This document shows positions 43,201 to 53,058 of a stretch of 64,000 nucleotides of DNA, piece by piece (the stretch's first letter is position 1; each line of letters starts with the position of its first letter). Made by a program: the position numbers and the translations under genes. The notes under the pieces are model-generated. The model worked only from the letters and a program-made list of their open reading frames with translations, did not search any database and was not told the DNA's origin. Origin of the DNA: Phyto melanocephala (lineage: Eukaryota > Arthropoda > Insecta > Diptera > Rhinophoridae); the NCBI GenBank assembly GCA_941918925.1, contig OW799234.1, positions 122,411,395 through 122,475,394 on the forward strand, read 5' to 3'.

Positions 43201-46200
43201 CTTAAATATGACTTTTGGCATATGACCACCACGATTGGCTCGGACGTAATCAAATCTGGACGTTTATTTTTTTGATGATTTTTTCCAACATTTATGGCCG
43301 TATATCGGCAATAACACGGCAAATGCAGTCCTCCATGTGGTCAATCGTTTCGGGCTTATCAGCGTAGACTAGCCATTTCACAGATTTCTAAAGAAAATAG
43401 TCTAGCGGCGTTAAATCGCACGATCTTGGAGGACAATTCACGGTTGCGAAACGTAAAACTATGCGGTTACCAAATGTTTCGCAATTTCTTTTTACCGGAT
43501 ATATGTACATACGTACGTACGTATTAAACTACTGCATAAAAAACCTCTTACAATGATCATCCAATTTCAACCACAAACTAGTTTACTAAGTACATGCTTG
43601 ATCGAAGTTAAACCTCAGTAAAGGAGCTTATTCACGGCATGTTTTTTTACATCTGACTTGTCGAATTCCACACTGCTAAATACGAACATGTCGTGTGTTA
43701 CCTTTAAAACATTACTTCTGTAAAAAACATGTGTTGAGACATCTGACAAAATTTTAATTACACCGCGCTCTATTTTCTTCTGCCAAAACATGTGACATCA
43801 GCCGTCGGCAGAAATGTCTGCTACTGCAGAGCATTCAGCGACGGCGGCCTGTAAAAGTACAACTTTGACAGACATGAAGATTTACATCTGTCTCACAAAT
43901 TTTAAAGTCAGATGTAAAAAACATACCGTGTATTATAGCAAGTGTTTGTTTATGTTATTCTATTTGGTTTTCAATGAAATTATCCAAGAACTTGAAAACA
44001 TAATCAAGTTCGAAACACTCGAACAAGGCGTATTGCGTTTACCATGTCGTAATGGTTGAATAATGAAAGGGTAAATAATTTTTCCGGATGACTACTCTAA
44101 AATCAGTGCATTAAAAAAAAAAAAAAAACAAATTGAGTGAAGGCTTCTTGTGTGTTCAAACTATGTTTGAATACGCTGAAAATTTATTAATATATAGTTA
44201 TAGTTTGAACTCTTTATAACTATTTTCACTGTTTCGAAAAAAATTCAAAATTTCGAAAAGCAAAAACAGAGAGAAAAAACCCGTAATTTTAAAAAGGCAC
44301 CGAGTTTGGAATTTTTATCTTTTATTTCTTTTTTTTCAAACAGTTTTAAATTTCCATATAAAACTAAACGAGCGAATGGAACTTAGCTGCTATTAGGAGC
44401 AAGGGACCTGAAAAATAGATTTTCAATTTAAATTTATTTAAGATAAAAAAAAAAAAAATTAAACAAAGTTGCAAATTTAACTTCACAGTTGCCGACATGG
44501 TCACTACTTTACAAACAAAATTGAGTTCTTAGTTGCCAGTTACCCGCTGAAATACCTAATTTTACAACCGGCAACGAAACTAAAGTTCGGTAGCTATCGA
44601 TTATCCATCTATAAGCCTTTAGATATTTTATTAAAATCATTTGGCCACAACGATGTTTAAATTATAAATTCTAATGCTATCAATATGAACGTTTCTTATC
44701 AATGTAAATATTTATTTTCGATGTATGAAATGGTAGGTAGGTAGAGCAGGTAGCTGTTGTGCAGCTTACTTGGGTCAATTATATTGATCCCTTTGTGATA
44801 CCTGAATAGAAAAGTTATAAGAGAGTCCAGTTTCTGGCGGGAATCGAACCCGTAACACCCTGACTAGCAGACCAGCACATTACTGACTAGTCTACCGGGG
44901 CACCGGAAATTTTTAAATGGAAAGTTTTTGCAAATGAATTTTGATTTTTTTATGCCATACAAACTGAAAAGTATGTTCAATATTCTAATGTAATTTTTTA
45001 TATACTCAATACAACCGATCAACTTGAAACCTTACATACATATTAAGTTCTCAGGACAATACAATTTTATAAAAAGTAGGTGCTTAATGTCTTCAAGAGA
45101 TCAAGAAACGAGTATCGGAATTTGAAAGAATATACATATTTAAATTGTAATAAATAAAAATTATCATATTCTTAATTGTGGTTCTGATCAAAAGAGTGCT
45201 GATGATGAAACCGTAGCTGGTTTCGAAAATGCATTCCACTCAACTAGTATCGGATGGCTAATTTTTCCTTGATAATCTTGTCGTTATCGCATTGAACTTA
45301 TAGCCTGAATTTAAAAATTAAATAGTTTTGATATTTTTTCTATACTTCATCTCATTGTACAATAAGTAATTATTTTTTTATTTTGTATCTCTATATTTTC
45401 CTTACGAAAATTCTTTTTAATTAAAAAAAAAATGAAATTGAGTATTTGGCGTCAGTGGAAAAAAAAAAGAAAAGCACTAACAATTTAAAAAAAAACGCAC
45501 CTAGCGGCGATGACTCGAATTTTTTTTCGAGACTATGAACACATACAATCGTTCGTGTTCGCATTTATGATCATACTTGTTTGTTAGTGTTTATTGTTCA
45601 TACTTGTTCACTCGCTGGTAATTTTCGACAATAAATACAAACTAGTTAAGCATAAAAAAATAAAGTGAACGCTTCAAACTCAAATTTTTGTTTGTTTGTG
45701 CAGCAGTTTGGTACATATTGTATGTACATACATATAACTTTCTTAAAAACCAGATCTAATTGCAAACTTTTTGTTGTTATTATCAAATTGTTTAATATTT
45801 TATTTCACATAATTCTATTTCCCTGATTATTGAGTTTCCCATAATGTTCAGAGTTCATACCTTTCTTAAAGCTCCAGGTGTTTGTATATTATGATCATCT
45901 TGTGATATAGTACGCATTATTGGCATGCCACTCTCATACTCGCCATCGCTGTCCACAGAACTTGAACGGGTTTCATTGTTTTTTCTACGAAGCAAACAAA
46001 TAAAACCAAATTTTATAATTTCATATCTATAATTAAAAGTAAGTCGTCATATTATACTGTATAAAATAGTTAATGTTGGCATAATTGGAAGAGCGTCCGG
46101 GTGATTCGGGATCTGTTACGCTAGTTTGACTGCTTAAGTGACCATGAGAACTCATGGGTATGATACTGCCCGGTGTAGACAAATCATCACGACTAGAAGA

Positions 46201-47750
46201 GGAGCCAGTGCGGCCAGGTTTTATATAGACATATTCATCATCACCGTTATCGAGAGGCACGGTGTCATACAAGTGCTCCGGTTCGTTATCGGCCATTTGA
46301 TTTGCACGAGCACTATCCGAACTAAGAGAAGAAACTGATTCATAGCTTTTAATCTGTAAAATGTTAAAGATTATTTTATAGAGTTAAACATATGTATATT
46401 CCTTATGACATACAATTTCCGATATGCCTTGTGAAGATAATGACTCTTTAGAGCCAATTATTCGACCCTGTTGACCAACAACTTCAGCATCTGCTGGCTG
46501 CAGGGATGTTCTTGATTTTTTATCTAAACTACCTGTTGATGAGCTATCGGCACCTGTTAGTTTGACACTTTTACTTAAACTGCTGGTTGGGGAAGAGCCA
46601 GTCATTGGCCTTGATTGTGAAATGTGCTGTGACCGATTTGCAGCACTAGCTGATGTTCCACTTGCTGTTGTTGGCGGTGCTTGTTGTGCTCGATTCAAGC
46701 TGCCAGTCGGACTGTGTGTGTAATTGAGGTCAGGTCGCTTTGCTTTTTCCATACTCTCCGTTTTGCTGATCTTATGACCCAGTTCTTCTAAAAATTCTGA
46801 ATTATTCATGAATTTGTTTATTTCCGGTGTGGTTTTGCGATTTTGAGCAAACGACTTTCCCTCCAATGATTCTGAAGATTTCTGACGCAATATATCCGAA
46901 GGTTTGATATTACGTTCCAAGGAGTTTGCCGGACTTTCGGATGAAGACAAGCTACCAGAGCTAGACGGCAAAGGAATGGTACTGCCAACGAATGGCGAAT
47001 CGCGTTTAGGCGAAGATGACAGTATGGAGCCTGGTATAGTAGGTGGCTCTACACGTCGTATATTTTTAGGTGGAGGTCTATAAAAGATTGCACGATAAAA
47101 TACAAATACCTAGTTACTTACTTAAAGCATATAACTTACCTTGGAGGCATTTTTTTCTTCGCATCCAACAAAGTATGTGAAGAAGCCGTAAGTGAAGGTG
47201 ATGCCAATGATGGTGACAACGGCGGAGCTGATGGTTTTCGTTCAAAACTACTAAATGTCGAGGGTGGTACTACATTTGCATTATCAGCACTACAATTATC
47301 TTGACTTTGTTCTGTGGTATTACTACTTTGTTCATTTTTACTCTCTTTTACCTCGATGACTGTTACAAAATGTGATGTTGCTTTAGGTGGTCTCTCGGGT
47401 ACCGCTTTTGTAAAGGCACCATTATCTGAATTGTCTTCATTCGAAGCTATTGATGCAGCCAATTCGCTAATACACTGATGTAAAGCGCCATTTTTATCAC
47501 TTTTACGTTTCTCCTTCTCAGTGCCCACATCTTTGTCTTCTCTTTCGCTGTTTCTCTCGTCTGTGGAAGCTGTCGATAGAAGATTATTTTTTTTCGAACT
47601 TGATTTGTTACCATTATTATTGCCATATTGATTGTTTGCTGTTGTTGCAGTAGCGGCGGCCACATATTTATTATCGGTATTAAGTGACAATCTATTTGTT
47701 TGTTGCTCTTTATTACCATTCTTACACTCTCTCAAATTCAAGCTTGATTT
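37271..47750 (-). CDS. RhoGAP1A: BCR/ABR-type DH-PH-C2-RhoGAP protein (RhoGAP1A-like), 5'-incomplete
   Basis: Rho-family regulator with both exchange (DH) and GTPase-activating modules. Eleven coding exons, all phase-consistent: 47140-47750, 46414-47077, 46058-46353, 45861-45984, 41028-41126, 39956-40969, 39423-39806, 39101-39270, 38892-39031, 38569-38818, 37271-37478. They code for about 1,319 aa. Residues 1-565 are Ser/Pro/Asn-rich and disordered with RPPPK. DH is about 570-780, PH 790-936 (ending FERTQWIDSILSLQ), C2 937-1120 (MTVLNLGGLDQPADLYISIE), RhoGAP 1120-1319 with arginine finger GIYRVSG and NLAMVFGPTLLRP. The 47750 exon starts after an acceptor, so the N terminus lies upstream. The 46058 donor (ACA|GTATAA) is weak. 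Symbol from domain order and memory of the fly orthologue. Confidence 0.88.
37829..38344 (+). mobile_element. DINE-like element, GACGCCAT subfamily, partial, in a RhoGAP intron
   Basis: Starts TTTTATACCCTTCACCTGTG with its partner GTACAAGGGTATATG, has CCGACCTCATAAAGTAAATA and ends ACAGGTAAAGGGTATAAG. The right end carries a 5'-type rather than 3'-hairpin terminus, so the copy is rearranged. It lies between the last two coding exons. Confidence 0.7.
42230..42971. mobile_element. hAT-type MITE with 8-bp duplication CTAACTTG, host of a nested relative
   Basis: Starts CAAGGCATATCCATAAGGTA and ends ACCTTATGGATATGCCTTG in inverted orientation. CTAACTTG flanks both sides exactly (42222-42229 and 42972-42979). 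The element is about 356 bp once the nested element and its duplication are removed. Non-coding. Confidence 0.88.
42305..42682. mobile_element. Nested hAT-type MITE, duplication AGC(G/A)TTAC
   Basis: Starts CAAGGCATATTCATACAGGT and ends ACCTGTATGAATTCGCCTTG. AGCGTTAC at the left and AGCATTAC at the right flank it, one mismatch in eight. It lies inside the related element at 42230-42971, so it inserted later. Confidence 0.82.
43205..43490 (-). pseudogene. Mariner transposase C-terminal relic
   Basis: Minus-strand translation gives CPPRSCDLTPLDYFL followed by a stop where Trp is usual, then KSVKWLVYADKPETIDHMED and CICRVIADIRP. The LTPLDYFLW segment is the third catalytic motif of mariner (DD34D). 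The rest of the gene is absent. Confidence 0.8.
43633..43930. mobile_element. MITE with CACGG(C/T)ATGTTTTTTACATCTGAC ends
   Basis: Left CACGGCATGTTTTTTTACAT and right ATGTAAAAAACATACCGTG are inverted repeats, extended by CTGAC/GTCAG. About 298 bp. The short frame at 43814 inside it is not considered a gene. The target duplication is unclear. Confidence 0.65.
44731..44907 (-). mobile_element. tRNA-derived SINE
   Basis: On the minus strand the head reads GGTGCCCCGGTAGACTAGTC (A-box-like) and then GGGTTCGATTCCCGCC, a near-perfect RNA polymerase III B box. About 110 bp of tRNA-unrelated body follows (CAGGTATCACAAAGGGATCA, AATTGACCCAAGTAAGC). The end is an (ACCT)n-type tail, CTACCTACCTACC. The arm pairing of a functional tRNA is not clear, so a SINE is preferred to a tRNA gene. 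Confidence 0.65.
45194..45250. repeat. Second copy of the short repeat at 12372
   Basis: AGAGTGCTGATGATGAAACC then GTAGCTGGTTTCGAAAATGC, shared with 12372-12430 at roughly 80% identity. Confidence 0.5.
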
Positions 47751-48415
47751 CTGTAATTTCAAAAAATTATTTAATTGTTATATTTTCCGTGTTGTTTTTG
47801 GTTTTTTTAATATAAGCACTTTATTATCCGGCAAGATTTTTAAGGTAATTATTACAATTTTGGCATGAAGTGGCATACTGACTGGCATAAATAAAAAATT
47901 CCATTTAATATAAATATTTTATTACAACTTTATTTATTGTATGTACATATGTATGTACATATGTATAAATGCATTTCTGTGGATGTGTATATGTATGTAC
48001 ATCCGATATTTGTGGTTGGTTAAACTTATTTTTTGATATTTTTAGAAATCAAAGATAGAACAAGTCATAGTTTTTTTTATACAATTATATGATGAATGTT
48101 TTTTTCAATAAACTGTACTTTTGCTTATTTTATTATTATTATTATTTTTTAAATAAAATATTTGTATTCAATTTTAATGTGAATCATTTTTATTCTGGCT
48201 TAAGTTTATTTATTCTATTATTTAATTTTATAATTCAAATTCAATAAAATTGCAATCATTTTTAGGAATATTCTTTAAAATTATTATTTTAAAGTTCGAA
48301 TAAAATATTAATATAGAAAATATTTGTATTGAAATAATACAGTTTTAAGTTATATTGTGCATATTAGATCGTACTGGGAATAAATAAGTTCGTTGTACAC
48401 CTTAAAATATTAAGT
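47751..48415. other. Non-coding, probable RhoGAP1A-like upstream intron
   Basis: Immediately upstream of the first visible coding exon's acceptor (TTGAAATTACAG). A/T-rich with ATGTACATAC repeats near 47940-48000. No upstream exon could be recognised here. Confidence 0.5.
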
Positions 48416-49290
48416 ACTAGAAAAGCCCGGCACGCGTTGCTACGCCCCATAATGAATAAAAATGCATTCTGAATTTAAATTGAATATCAAGTGCAAAAAA
48501 CTAAAAATTATTACATTTTTTTAATGGGCGTTGCCCTGCCCACTTTTCTAATTACGATATGTCTAATCATGACAGCTCAATATGTGCAAAGTATCAGAAA
48601 AATCGGTGAAGTTCAAGTAGCTGAAAATTATAATTTATTTCTTATGGGCGTGGCACTGCCCAATTTTCTAAAAACGAAAGTGTAAAGTCATGACAACTCA
48701 ATATGTGTGCAAAGTTTCACAAAAATCGGTCCAGAGTAAGTACCGCAATATTATATCTTTTTTTACAGGCGTGGCCCTGCCCACTTTTCTAATAACGAAA
48801 TTGTATAACCATGAGACTTCAAAATGTGTGTGAAAAGTTTTAGACAAATCGGTGAAGTTTAAGTAGCTGATAATGATAACTTTCTTTATGGGCGTGGCAC
48901 TGCCCACTTTTTTAATCACGAAATTGTAAAGTCATGACAGCTCAATATGTGTGTACAGTTTCAGAAAAATCGGTCCAGTGCAAGTACCTAAAAATTAAAA
49001 CTTTTTTACGGGCGTTGCCCCGCCTACTTGTCTAATCACAAAATTATTTAGTCATGAAAGCTCGATGTGTGTGCAAAGTTTCAGAAAAATCGGTCATGTG
49101 CAAGTAGCTTAAAATGATAACTAATTTTTTATGGGCGTGGCCCCGCCCACTTTTTCCACCCATAAACACTCCCTGGTATGTGTACAACAACTTACCAAAG
49201 TTTGAGCCCGATCGGTTTTACAGTTTCGGAGCCTATAGCTAACACACACACACACACACACACAGAGTTTCACTTTTATATATATAGAAG
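48416..49290. mobile_element. Repeat element with six ~121-bp internal units, copy 1
   Basis: Opens ACTAGAAAAGCCCGGCACGC, followed by six direct units each containing a GGGCGTGGCCCTGCCCAC-type palindrome, TCATGACAGCTCAATATGTG and TTTCAGAAAAATCGGTC. It closes with TGAGCCCGATCGGTTTTACA, a (CA)n run at 49243-49262 and AGTTTCACTTTTATATATAT. Unit palindromes lie near 48525, 48645, 48765, 48890, 49008 and 49132. The same architecture recurs at 58627-59456. Confidence 0.85.
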
Positions 49291-49452
49291 ATTTTTGCAT
49301 GGCAATTAAAAAAAATATTGCGCCGAACTATGGGTCGATCGTCTTTTCAAGTTTTTTTTTAGTATTAACTTCGTTTATTTACGCTAAAAAAATAGAGATA
49401 ATTTAAAAATAGTGTTTTAATTCAATAAATTTTATAAATAAATTTTATAAAC

Positions 49453-49737
49453 TACTAGCTTGTGCCTGCGACTTCGTCTGCGTAGTTATCGGGATAAAAG
49501 GTAGACTTAGTATTAACAACAAAAATAAAAATATTTAAAACAACCGTTTATAATGTGTTATGATGAGTTTTCCAATGACTTCGCGTTATTATCGCGATAA
49601 AATAGTAGCCTATGTGTTAATCTAGGTTGTTATCTATCTATGTGCCGAATTTTATTAAGTTCCGTTCAGCCGTTTTTGCGTGATTGAGTAACAAATATAC
49701 AAACATCCAAACATTCACATTTATTATATTAGTAGGA
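49453..49737 (+). mobile_element. RTE-like non-LTR 3' tail
   Basis: CTAGCTTGTGCCTGCGACTT through GTAGCCTATGTGTTAATCTA, TCCGTTCAGCCGTTTTTGCG and TGATTGAGTAACAAATATAC to TTATTATATTAGTAGGA. This is the fullest of three copies in the window. Non-coding. Confidence 0.7.
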
Positions 49738-50033
49738 AGTATATATAGACTCAAAAACATATTATAAAGCAAGTTGAAAATAATTAGAAGTTCATTCTCA
49801 TTCTTTACAATTTTTTTATATCTTCGGTTTTTAAAATCGGTTTTTATTGTGCGATTTTCTTTTGTCTCGATCGAGATGACTAAAGGTTTGCTTTAAAGGG
49901 TCATTGACCTCAAAAATTATAAAAAAAAAGCAACCACAAAAATTGTTTATTATAGATGTTGCAATATTTTAATAGCAAAGATTTAATGGCTTTTTGTGAG
50001 CTTTAATTTTATAATAAAATATAATAAAAAACA

Positions 50034-50790
50034 AGTAAAAGCGCTATATTCGGCCGTGCCGAATCTTATATACCCTTCACAACGTGTAGTCATGCAATAA
50101 CAGTAAATTCACGTATGTATGTTAAAAAAAAACAAAAAAAAAATAAAAAAAAAAAAAAAAAATTAAAAAAAAAATTTAAAAAAAAAATTAAAAAAAAAAA
50201 AATTATTATATACATATATAATATATATAAAACAAAAAAAAATAAAAAAAAAATTAAAAAAAAAAAAAATAATAATAAAAATATATATACTTTATTAAAT
50301 AAAAAATAAAAAAAAAATAAAAAAAAATTAAAAAAAAAAATTTTTAAAAAATTTAAAAAAAAATTTTTTTGCCTCAGCTGGGATTCGATGCCACGTTTTC
50401 TCTAACCAGTATACACGTTTGTATGTATGTATGTTGTTGTTGTAATGTTGTTTTTATGAAAAGAAAATCGAGGTGGTCGTGGGTTTTTGCTCATATCTCA
50501 GTTGTTTATGTACCGATGTTTCTGATTTTCAATACCGATCTACTCCCGAATATTTCTGATATTTTAATACCTTACCCGGGTCCAACCTATGTCGGGGGGC
50601 TTCAAAAAGTTGATTTCAACATACACACGGACAGACGGTCAGACGGACAGACGGTCAGGGCTTAATCGAATCCTCTATTCATAAGCTTTCAGAAAATATA
50701 TACTTTATGGGGTCGGAAATGAAAATTGTAGAAATTTCACACGGAATGACAAACCTATATATACCCTTTTTCACTGTGTGAAGGGTATAA
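50034..50790 (-). mobile_element. DINE-like element, full length
   Basis: ACAAGTAAAAGCGCTATATTCGG with the hairpin to CACTGTGTGAAGGGTATAA; A/T core of about 240 bp. It is very similar to 10451-11333 and, reversed, to 5190-5946 (the GGGTCCAACCTATGTCGGGGGG segment matches the latter). Confidence 0.85.
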
Positions 50791-51502
50791 TAAGTTAAAA
50801 TTAAAACACCAAATGACTTTGTTCTGCATTCCGAGTGTAATTACCCCAATTGGATTTGCAATTGCTGTGTTGTTGTTTATAACAACAGTGATATGACAGT
50901 TCCGAACGATTCAATTTCACTCGGACTGCATTGAAAAATAAATTTAGGAATTCTATATAAAAGTGACCTCTGTGATCACTTCAAAATAGTGAAATGCTTG
51001 AGATTAAAAATATTAAATGGCGCCACGACATGCAGTATTTTTTTGAACTAGGAACTGCTTTTAGATTAATTTAAGAAACCAAAAAATTTCCATATATGAA
51101 TTTTAAACCTATACCCCAAATAAGTAACGCTTGCTGGAACTCAAAAAGAGCCATTTTAGCTTATATATTAATACCAAAATATCAGAATGACTTGTATCCG
51201 ATATGCAAGTTTATCTGCGGTTTGACATATGGTTTTCAGACCAAAGATTTCGCGACGACAACTTCGAAGTTTTATATCAATCACTTTCAAGATTTGAAGA
51301 TGCTAAATAGTGCTTTATTAATCATTGGAAAAAAGATGATACAATAATCCGAAACCATCAAAGAATCCGAATATCTGTACGAAGTGTGCCATTTAAGTTG
51401 TTCATCATATTTATCCTTTCTGTAAATCTCCTCGAACTTTAAATCTTAAAAATTTAACTTTCAATAACTAACTCATATTGTTATTGTTTTTGATATATCT
51501 AA
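50791..51502. other. Unassigned spacer with an 83-codon frame
   Basis: A frame at 51096-51347 (MNFKPIPQISNACWNSKRAI...) has no recognisable domain, no family match I know and ordinary AT-driven composition. It is not called as a gene. Nothing else is recognised. Confidence 0.4.
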
Positions 51503-51504
51503 TA

Positions 51505-52108
51505 AAGGGTGGTTAAATTTTAACGGCCGACGTTGAATGTGAACCACACCTAATCGTCAAGTTTTTTTTCTGCTTTTCATTTAAATTTCTCAATTTCAGA
51601 CTAACTTAATTTGATACACAATCGAGCAACGCGTTAAAGTAATTCAGGCTTATTATGAAAATCGGTGTTCAAATCAAATTGCATATCGTGCACTTCATGA
51701 TTTTTTTGGTCAACATAATCGTTAAAATTCGTCCACAATCGGGAGAATTTTGAAAATTATTTAAATTTCAGCAAAACAGGTCTGTACGAAATGTGAAAAC
51801 ATCTGTGAGTGCCTTCTTAGTTCGTTGAATAGGAAACATTGCTGTTTTTCGCGATAGTGTGGCAAAAGAACAGTCAACGTCGACTCATCATCGTGCCTAA
51901 CAATTAAACATCAACGTTGTCATTGAAAATTTGGACCATCTGTTGGAGGTATGCTGCCGAGGTCGCGGAGGCCATTTGGCCGATATTTTGTTCCATACAT
52001 AATTGAACTATACCAGTATTACCATAATAAATATAAATGATAATAATCTCCTTAACAATTTGTGTTTTATTTAAAATCATCATCGGCCCTTAAAATTTAA
52101 TCACCCTT
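51505..52108 (+). mobile_element. Internally deleted mariner (rosa-like)
   Basis: TA-AAGGGTGGTTAAATTTTAAC and GTTAAAATTT-like right end TTAAAATTTAATCACCCTT-TA are inverted repeats flanked by TA. The remaining coding DNA is an N-terminal part, TIEQRVKVIQAYYENRCSNQ, RALHDFFGQHN, SVAKEQSTSTHHRA, joined to a C-terminal tail (DHLLEVCCRGRGGHLADILF). The catalytic domain was deleted and several stops are present. Confidence 0.8.
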
Positions 52109-52344
52109 TATACAAAATTCTCTTGTCGCGGTGATTGTGATTAAACTCCTCCGAAATAGCTCCACCGATTTTCATAAAATTTTGTGTACATATCGAATAG
52201 GTCTGAGAATCGGTCAACGTCTATTTTCCATACCCGTCGACGCCACGCCTTTTTTTACGTCCCCTCTGGTAGGCCAGATTGCTGGCCTCCACGATTTCTT
52301 CTGCAGGAATGAATTCGATGAACCCAATTTTCGAGCACTTTTTC

Positions 52345-52960
52345 CTTTAAATCAAGGCTGACTTTTATCTGAGTGGTGCAGTAAATAAAAAAAAATGTCG
52401 ATTCTGGTGCAAAGAAAATCCACAAATTATTCATCAAAAATCATTACATTCACCTAAACTGACAGTTGGTGTGGTTTTTGGTCTGGTGGAATCATTCGTC
52501 CGTCCGTACTTCTTTCGAAATGATGCTGGTAACACCGTTACTTTCAATGGACAGCGGTATAGTTCGATGATAACCAACCTTTTATGGCCGAAATTGTAAG
52601 AAGTTGATCTTGACATTTGGTTCCAACAAGACGGGGATACGGGCCACACAGCAAATGCAACAATTAAATTATTGCGAGAAAAGTTTGGAGATTCGATTAT
52701 TTCGAGAAATTGTGATATTGAATGGCCTCCAAAAAAATGTGTTTTAACACTATTAGACTATTTATTGTGCAGTTATTTAAAGTTATTGGTCTTTCGAAAT
52801 AAACTAGACTCTCTTTAAGCTTTACAAGTCATTATTGAACCTGACTTTCATGACATACGACTTGACTTAGAGAAAAAGGGCTCAAAAATTAGGTTCATTG
52901 AATTCGTTCCTGCAGAAAAAGGCCATTTGTATGAAATTGTTTTTAGAACTTAATTATCTC
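52345..52960 (+). pseudogene. Mariner transposase, catalytic domain relic
   Basis: Frames read FYLSGAVNKKKCRFWCKENP, KLTVGVVFGLVESFVRPYFF / GIIRPYFFRNDAGNTVTFNG, QRYSSMITNLLWPKL, DIWFQQDGDTGHTANATIKL (second Asp), REKFGDSIISRNCDIEWPP and LTLLDYLLCSYLKLLVFRNK (third motif with Pro lost). A C-terminal tail follows to about 52960. Stops and one or two frameshifts are present. It is a different copy from the element ending at 52108. Confidence 0.85.
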
Positions 52961-53058
52961 AATTGTGCCTTACATTAAATTAAAAAAAAAATTTAATTTC
53001 CTTAACAATAAGTGTGTTTTTTTTTCAAAGAAATAATATCACTCTTATAGGAAAACCT

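Larger units (their letters stand above)
41127..45860 (-). other. Large 4.7-kb intron of the RhoGAP1A-like gene
   Basis: It separates the exon encoding ...TPGALRK from the one starting VSGSQRGNK. It holds nested hAT MITEs (42230-42971), a mariner C-terminal relic (43205-43490), another MITE (43633-43930), a tRNA-derived SINE (44731-44907) and the short shared repeat near 45194. A possible 21-nt microexon is at 41731-41751. The remainder is AT-rich with nothing recognised. Confidence 0.8.

Noticed and set aside
43814..44059. 81-codon frame
   Set aside because: Lies across the end of a MITE in a RhoGAP intron and shows no domain.
44820..44907. Functional tRNA gene
   Set aside because: B box is good but the acceptor and anticodon arms do not pair convincingly, and a SINE body with tail follows.
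50115..50309. Lys-rich 64-codon frame
   Set aside because: Poly-A core of a DINE-like element.
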